Shown one piece after another: positions 23,507 to 26,859 of a stretch of DNA of 26,859 nt. Position numbers and translations under genes: made by a program. The stretch comes from an uncultured Prevotella sp. (GTDB lineage: Bacteria; Bacteroidota; Bacteroidia; Bacteroidales; Bacteroidaceae), in NCBI GenBank assembly GCA_937906495.1, contig CALCVT010000108.1, positions 1-26,859 of the forward strand. Reading direction: 5' to 3'. Position 1 is the stretch's first letter, and the number at the start of each line of letters is the position of its first letter. The notes under the pieces were generated by a model, which was not told the origin of the DNA, did no database searches, and saw only the letters and a list, made by a program, of their open reading frames with translations.

Positions 23507-24615
23507 ATTGTTAGATTTAGATATTCTCCGATTCCTCTTTGCGAAGCTATAACTGCGCCTCCTACTAAACGTTGGCCTTCGTAAAACACAGCACTCTGTC
23601 CGGGAGTCACAGCACTTACACACTGCTTTGTACGCACTAACAAACGGCCGTCGGCAAGGCGTTCAACCCGACAAGCTACCGGATTGCTGTGGTAACGGAT
23701 ACGCACCGAGAGCTGGGTACTTGCCATGAAGTCTTGCTCGTTAACCAACTGACTGTCTTCAGCAAAAAAGGCGTTGACTGCAAGTTCTGCCTCATCGCCA
23801 AGTACTATCGTATTTTTATCAGGATTGAGCCGTACCACATAAGCTGGTTTTCCTAAAGCTATGCCTAGTCCCTTACGTTGCCCGATGGTATAGAAGGGCA
23901 CACCTTGATGGTGACCTAAAGTTTGCCCCAACGCATTAACATAGCGCCCCCCTGCCACTTGGGCAGCCAATTCTGGGTGTTGTTGACGCAGGAAGTCGCG
24001 GTAATCGCCTTCGACAAAGCAAACTTCCATCGACTCTGACTGGCGGGCACGAACAGCAAACCCTTTTTGATCAAGGTAAGCGCGCACTTGCGCTTTCTCC
24101 ATATTGCCCAGCGGAAACAGGCAACGGCGCAACGTGTCCTGCGGCACCCGCCACAAAAAGTAGCTTTGGTCCTTACGCACATCATCGCCCATCAACAAAT
24201 AGGTATTGCCATCGGCACATTGTTCGGTTCTGACATAATGCCCCGTAGCCATACAGGAACATTGCAGACGATCGGCCCACTCGGCCATAAGGCGGAATTT
24301 AAAGTCGCGGTTACAGCGTACACAGGGGTTGGGGGTCCGTCCCGAGGTGTACTCCTCTACAAAATAACGCACGATGCTGCGGTCAAACTCCTCTCTGACG
24401 TCAGCCACGTGATGTTCGATATTCAATCGTTCGGCCAATTCACGAGCCGAACGAATAAAGTCGGGTTGGTCAGAGTCTGAAGTAAACTGCCGGGGCAAGT
24501 CGTACACGCGCATTGTCATGCCTACAACTTCGTAACCTTGCTCCTGCAGCATCAAACAAACGGCCGAACTATCTACACCCCCCGACATTGCTACTAATAC
24601 TCGTTGCTTCATCAT
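23503..24615 (-). CDS. mnmA: tRNA-specific 2-thiouridylase MnmA
   Basis: MnmA thiolates U34 of tRNA-Lys, Glu and Gln wobble positions using ATP and persulfide sulfur. The 370-residue protein has the PP-loop SGGVDSS (11-17). The two catalytic cysteines are in place: Cys101 (NPCVRCN) and Cys199 (ESMEVCF). GHYVRT, KDQSYFLW, FYTIGQRKGLGI and the C-terminal AVFYEGQRLVGGAVI complete the fold. Start may be 24615 or the adjacent Met at 24612. It is 14 bases downstream of the nuclease gene and overlaps the peptidase start by four bases. Bacteroidales often carry more than one MnmA paralog, so functional redundancy is possible. Confidence 0.94.
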   Translation of the reverse strand: MMKQRVLVAMSGGVDSSAVCLMLQEQGYEVVGMTMRVYDLPRQFTSDSDQPDFIRSARELAERLNIEHHVADVREEFDRSIVRYFVEEYTSGRTPNPCVRCNRDFKFRLMAEWADRLQCSCMATGHYVRTEQCADGNTYLLMGDDVRKDQSYFLWRVPQDTLRRCLFPLGNMEKAQVRAYLDQKGFAVRARQSESMEVCFVEGDYRDFLRQQHPELAAQVAGGRYVNALGQTLGHHQGVPFYTIGQRKGLGIALGKPAYVVRLNPDKNTIVLGDEAELAVNAFFAEDSQLVNEQDFMASTQLSVRIRYHSNPVACRVERLADGRLLVRTKQCVSAVTPGQSAVFYEGQRLVGGAVIASQRGIGEYLNLTI

Positions 24616-24629
24616 TGCATGTTTCCGGT

Positions 24630-25493
24630 CTAAAGTGCAGGTCTCTGCTGTTCTATTTTGGCTTCCAACTCATCGGGCAAAGCCGAGAAGAAGTCCATTT
24701 TTGTTTGCTTTTCTACTTCATCAACCGTCAGTTGATAGGCTTTGAGCGGACGGCTTCCTGATTCGTTCTTGAAGATAAAGCCATAGGCCTTGGGCGAATC
24801 AGGATAGTCTACAAGCAATACTTTAAAAAAGCCATCAGGAACTGCTACTTTATTAGCACCTATACGTTTAGGCGAAGCACTGTGATAAATAGGACCTGCT
24901 GTTATGCAAACTGAGCCATACTGCATTGCCCACTCGCGCTCCAGTTCTTCAAGATCTTTCCAGTCACCGCGGTTAAGATTGCGGTTTTGTGGACAAACGT
25001 TCGACAGGTAAAAAGACTCTTCCATAGCCTTACGACTCCACTTCATATCGGCTGCCGGGGCCATATGGCCCCGGTCATAACCTGAGTTTGTATAGTCCGA
25101 ATGATAAGCCTTGGCTCCGCGTATCTGCGGATCGGGCATAAACTTTTTGGCACGGGGCTCTGTACCTTCAGCTTCTGCTTGGGTCAACTCCCAAGCCACC
25201 CACTGCGGAGTTTTAAAGTCGGCATCGTACGACAAGGTATAGCCTGTATGGCAAATAAGCTGTCCACCACGTGGCGATTCATAATGCGGAATTTCAAGTC
25301 CACCAGAGTGCGCTACACCTTTATCTTGCACTGCTCCCTCACTGTTACTAGCAGTTTGCTGTGCTACATTTCCGTTCCCGCCCTGCGTAAGTTCAGACTG
25401 GATTTTCTCATCAAACGATACATTCTTAACGAGTTTTGGTAACACCAGTACTGCCACAACGATTAAGATGGCGGGTATTATTTTTTTGCTCAT
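24630..25493 (-). CDS. DNA/RNA non-specific endonuclease
   Basis: The 287-residue protein is a NUC1/Serratia-type beta-beta-alpha-metal nuclease. Residues 1-20 hold a membrane anchor or uncleaved signal (IIPAILIVVAVLVLPKL), then a linker of about 60 polar residues, then the nuclease domain. DRGHMAPAAD gives catalytic His143, and NVCPQNRNLNRGDW carries metal ligand Asn174. These enzymes cut single- and double-stranded DNA and RNA in periplasm or medium, often for nutrient salvage or self-defence. No immunity-type protein is next to it. A hairpin separates it from the upstream tlpA gene. No clear promoter lies just ahead, so readthrough is likely. Confidence 0.92.
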   Translation of the reverse strand: MSKKIIPAILIVVAVLVLPKLVKNVSFDEKIQSELTQGGNGNVAQQTASNSEGAVQDKGVAHSGGLEIPHYESPRGGQLICHTGYTLSYDADFKTPQWVAWELTQAEAEGTEPRAKKFMPDPQIRGAKAYHSDYTNSGYDRGHMAPAADMKWSRKAMEESFYLSNVCPQNRNLNRGDWKDLEELEREWAMQYGSVCITAGPIYHSASPKRIGANKVAVPDGFFKVLLVDYPDSPKAYGFIFKNESGSRPLKAYQLTVDEVEKQTKMDFFSALPDELEAKIEQQRPAL

Positions 25494-25525
25494 GAAAGCT
25501 GCTCTTTATATAAATACAGCCCGAA

Positions 25526-25577
25526 GTCCCACTCGCCACACAAGCACCTTTCAAAGGCCAAATGTGACGGGCGGGAC
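25526..25577 (-). terminator. GC-rich hairpin between tlpA-like gene and nuclease gene
   Basis: On the minus strand GTCCCGCCCGTCACA (25577-25563) pairs with TGTGGCGAGTGGGAC (25540-25526) over 15 positions, with one mismatch and two wobbles. The sequence after it is TTCGGGCTGTATTTA, so the T tract is poor; this may be a partial terminator or an mRNA-processing stem. Confidence 0.5.
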
Positions 25578-25607
25578 ACGGAAAACTATTTGATTAAGGG
25601 ATTGCAC

Positions 25608-26174
25608 TTACTTCGTAAGCGCCACTTCGATATTGTTCTTCAATATTTCGCTTCCGGGATAACCTCCTTGACTAAGGTTATCGTAGGCAGTTTTACCATC
25701 CTTACCCAACAAAAGGTAAGCAGGAATGCCCGGAATATTGAGTTGCTGGCAGAGTTCACTCCACTGCTTATCGGTCAGTCGGTAATGATCGCCTTCGATA
25801 CCTGCAATCATGTCTTTCCAAGCCTTTTCGGGCGAGGTTTCACCGGTAACATATACAAATACACAACCCTTAGCTGCTAGTTCAGACTTAATTTCGTCTA
25901 TTTGCTTCATTGCCATGCGGCAAGGACCACACCAGGTTGCCCAAAAATCAATCAGTACAACCTTACCTTTATAATTGGCTGCTATAGTTGGCAGGATGTC
26001 GGCACCCGATACATTTGTCGGGATGGTCTTTATCTGAGAATTGGCAGCTGTAGCTTCAATACTTTGCTGCTGTTCTGTGTTTGGAGTTGCTGCATTGGCC
26101 GGAGTAGGCTTCTTTGCACAACTGCTGGCAAACACCATGGCTGCGAGCGAAAGGAGTAATACAGTTTTCTTCAT
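25608..26174 (-). CDS. TlpA-like thioredoxin-fold lipoprotein
   Basis: The 188-residue protein has a lipoprotein signal with Cys19 (ASSC), a polar linker rich in Ala/Thr/Gln, and a thioredoxin domain (about 60-188). VVLIDFWATWCGPCRM places the redox motif WCGPC at 81-85, and a cis-Pro region is visible as NIPGIPAYLLL. Such TlpA/ResA-type proteins reduce or isomerise disulfides in the periplasm. It heads the run ahead of the nuclease, mnmA and peptidase genes. A promoter box lies about 35 bases upstream. Specific partner unknown. Confidence 0.93.
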   Translation of the reverse strand: MKKTVLLLSLAAMVFASSCAKKPTPANAATPNTEQQQSIEATAANSQIKTIPTNVSGADILPTIAANYKGKVVLIDFWATWCGPCRMAMKQIDEIKSELAAKGCVFVYVTGETSPEKAWKDMIAGIEGDHYRLTDKQWSELCQQLNIPGIPAYLLLGKDGKTAYDNLSQGGYPGSEILKNNIEVALTK

Positions 26175-26209
26175 ACGGAATGTTCGTTACTTAATAAATA
26201 ATGGATAAG

Positions 26210-26237
26210 CAAAAATACGATTTTCTTAGCATGCAAA
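26210..26237 (-). promoter_or_regulatory. promoter of the tlpA-like gene
   Basis: Minus-strand TTTG (26237-26234), 16 bases, then TATTTTTG (26217-26210). Predicted start is about 26203, giving a leader of about 29 bases. The spacing equals that seen for the TPR gene promoter. Confidence 0.55.
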
Positions 26238-26555
26238 GGGCTATTTGCTTGCTATAAATCTCTAAAAAACTCTACGATATATCGACTTTTTGTACAGTCT
26301 TGGCCTTTCGGTGCTTTTTATTGCAAAGAATGGAGGCTACAAACTGTTTACAAATGGTTAAACACGCTTTCGACCATTCCAAGCACTTGCTGCTACGGCT
26401 TATTCTGTTCTGTTGTAGATAATAGGTTTGAACAAAAAGGTATGGAATTCGTACACTCTCCCCCGCATGCTAACTTTTCATCAACAAGTACTATATTAAA
26501 ACAGGTTGTCTCACTCTCCAGTTATTCAACTACCTCCTAAAATCATATCTACCGG

Positions 26556-26753
26556 ATGTGCAAACTTTTCAACACGGCATGCAAAACATTCAACACGACA
26601 TGCATAAATTTCTATACTGCCTGTTTGGGCCGTTTGTTCTTTATTTTGAACCTCTTAAAAATGTATTGGATTTGTTTTTATCTGTTGGTAAACTTTTGGG
26701 ATAGCATCACTAAGAAACATACACACAATGCGAAGGCCACAAAAGGTTTTTAG
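26556..26753 (+). CDS. possible 65-residue protein with Cys-x-x-Phe heptad repeats
   Basis: The frame opens MCKLFNTACKTFNTTCINFY and continues into a hydrophobic stretch (about residues 28-50, LFFILNLLKMYWICFYLLVNF), then a basic tail. The first 22 residues are three 7-residue units beginning with Cys and having Phe at the fourth position. The unit is 21 bases, in phase with the frame. A TAGGTTTG box lies about 125 bases upstream. It could be a real small membrane protein or a non-coding repeat that happens to be open. Confidence 0.2.
   Translation: MCKLFNTACKTFNTTCINFYTACLGRLFFILNLLKMYWICFYLLVNFWDSITKKHTHNAKATKGF
26559..26621 (+). repeat. three tandem 21-base units
   Basis: Units at 26559-26579, 26580-26600 and 26601-26621. 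The first two are about 80% identical (shared TGCAAA....TTCAACACG.CA); the third is more diverged but keeps TGC, TTC and AC at the same places. Confidence 0.6.
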
Positions 26754-26768
26754 AAAATCAGGGAATAT

Positions 26769-26802
26769 AAAAAGCCGGAATAAATCTTCGATTTATTCCG
26801 GC
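26769..26802 (-). terminator. intrinsic terminator of tRNA-Pro
   Basis: A perfect 12-bp stem (GCCGGAATAAAT / ATTTATTCCGGC) with a 5-base loop, followed on the minus strand by TTTTT (26773-26769). It begins two bases after the encoded CCA end of the tRNA. Confidence 0.92.
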
Positions 26803-26803
26803 C

Positions 26804-26859
26804 TGGTCGGAAAGAGGCGACTCGAACGCCCGACCCCTACGTCCCGAACGTAGTGCGCT
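26804..26859 (-). tRNA. tRNA-Pro (anticodon CGG), 5' end outside the window
   Basis: Read on the minus strand, the sequence gives anticodon stem CTACG/CGTAG around loop TTCGGGA, hence anticodon CGG (26846-26844) reading CCG. G37 is present, as in proline tRNAs. A variable loop of five bases, T stem GGGCG/CGCCT with loop TTCGAGT, acceptor strand CTTTCCG, discriminator A and encoded CCA follow. About 20 bases of acceptor and D arm lie beyond position 26859. Confidence 0.95.

Larger units (their letters stand above)
26238..26768. other. 530-base intergenic region ahead of the tlpA-like gene
   Basis: AT-rich, between tRNA-Pro and the tlpA-like gene, both on the minus strand. It holds a plus-strand TAGGTTTG box at 26423-26430 and the 21-base repeat at 26559-26621. 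Nothing else is recognised. Confidence 0.5.

Noticed and set aside
24630..25493. Nuclease as an effector of a toxin-immunity or defence system
   Set aside because: It has its own N-terminal export anchor, no delivery domain, and no candidate immunity gene beside it; neighbours are housekeeping genes.
1..26859. Mobile elements, prophage or CRISPR arrays
   Set aside because: No transposase, integrase, phage or Cas-like protein and no regularly spaced repeats were found; the tRNA-Pro at the edge has no integrase next to it inside the window.

Overview
The window is a chromosomal segment of a Bacteroidales bacterium; family and genus cannot be fixed from sequence alone. Evidence for the order includes ExbB-ExbD-ExbD-TonB genes of the Bacteroidetes type, a DAHP synthase-chorismate mutase fusion, a DUF2027-Smr protein, a GH109 glycosidase, and repeated -7 boxes of the form TAnnTTTG, the promoter signature of this phylum. 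The GH109 enzyme suggests a host-associated (mucosal) lifestyle. No phage, insertion sequence, integrase or CRISPR array was seen, so this is ordinary core genome.

Layout. Positions 1-9750 are all minus-strand genes: a secreted GH109-like enzyme, a periplasmic TPR protein, a PstS-like phosphate-binding lipoprotein, then the energy-transducing set exbB-exbD-exbD-tonB (transcribed exbB first), a 775-base gap with a structured leader and a possible small ORF, and a coiled-coil lipoprotein. Around 9751-12376 is an amino-acid block: ilvE (minus) and a plus-strand DAHP synthase/chorismate mutase. Between these two lies the most interesting non-coding signal: a consensus promoter followed about 165 bases later by an intrinsic terminator, predicting a small RNA or attenuated leader. 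Positions 12444-14184 hold a DUF3298 lipoprotein and a DUF554 membrane protein (minus), then a plus-strand carboxyltransferase (oxaloacetate decarboxylase/pyruvate carboxylase B type) whose C-terminal biotinyl-like domain lacks the biotin-accepting lysine.

Positions 17094-21897 form a minus-strand run, xseA-xseB-trmB-mrp-smr (nuclease VII, tRNA m7G46 methyltransferase, iron-sulfur carrier ATPase, Smr-domain protein), closed by a strong terminator. Positions 22106-26174 hold tlpA-like thioredoxin, secreted nuclease, mnmA and a secreted subtilase, the last two overlapping by four bases. A 590-base intergenic region follows, with a 21-base in-phase repeat, and the window ends inside a minus-strand tRNA-Pro(CGG) with its terminator.

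Several longest-frame starts are too long; starts here were moved to the Met that begins a signal peptide or known N-terminus (GH109, TPR, DUF2027-Smr, subtilase, TrmB). I found no clearly new multi-gene system. The best leads are the candidate RNA at 11024-11187, the lysine-less biotinyl domain, and the exbB leader.
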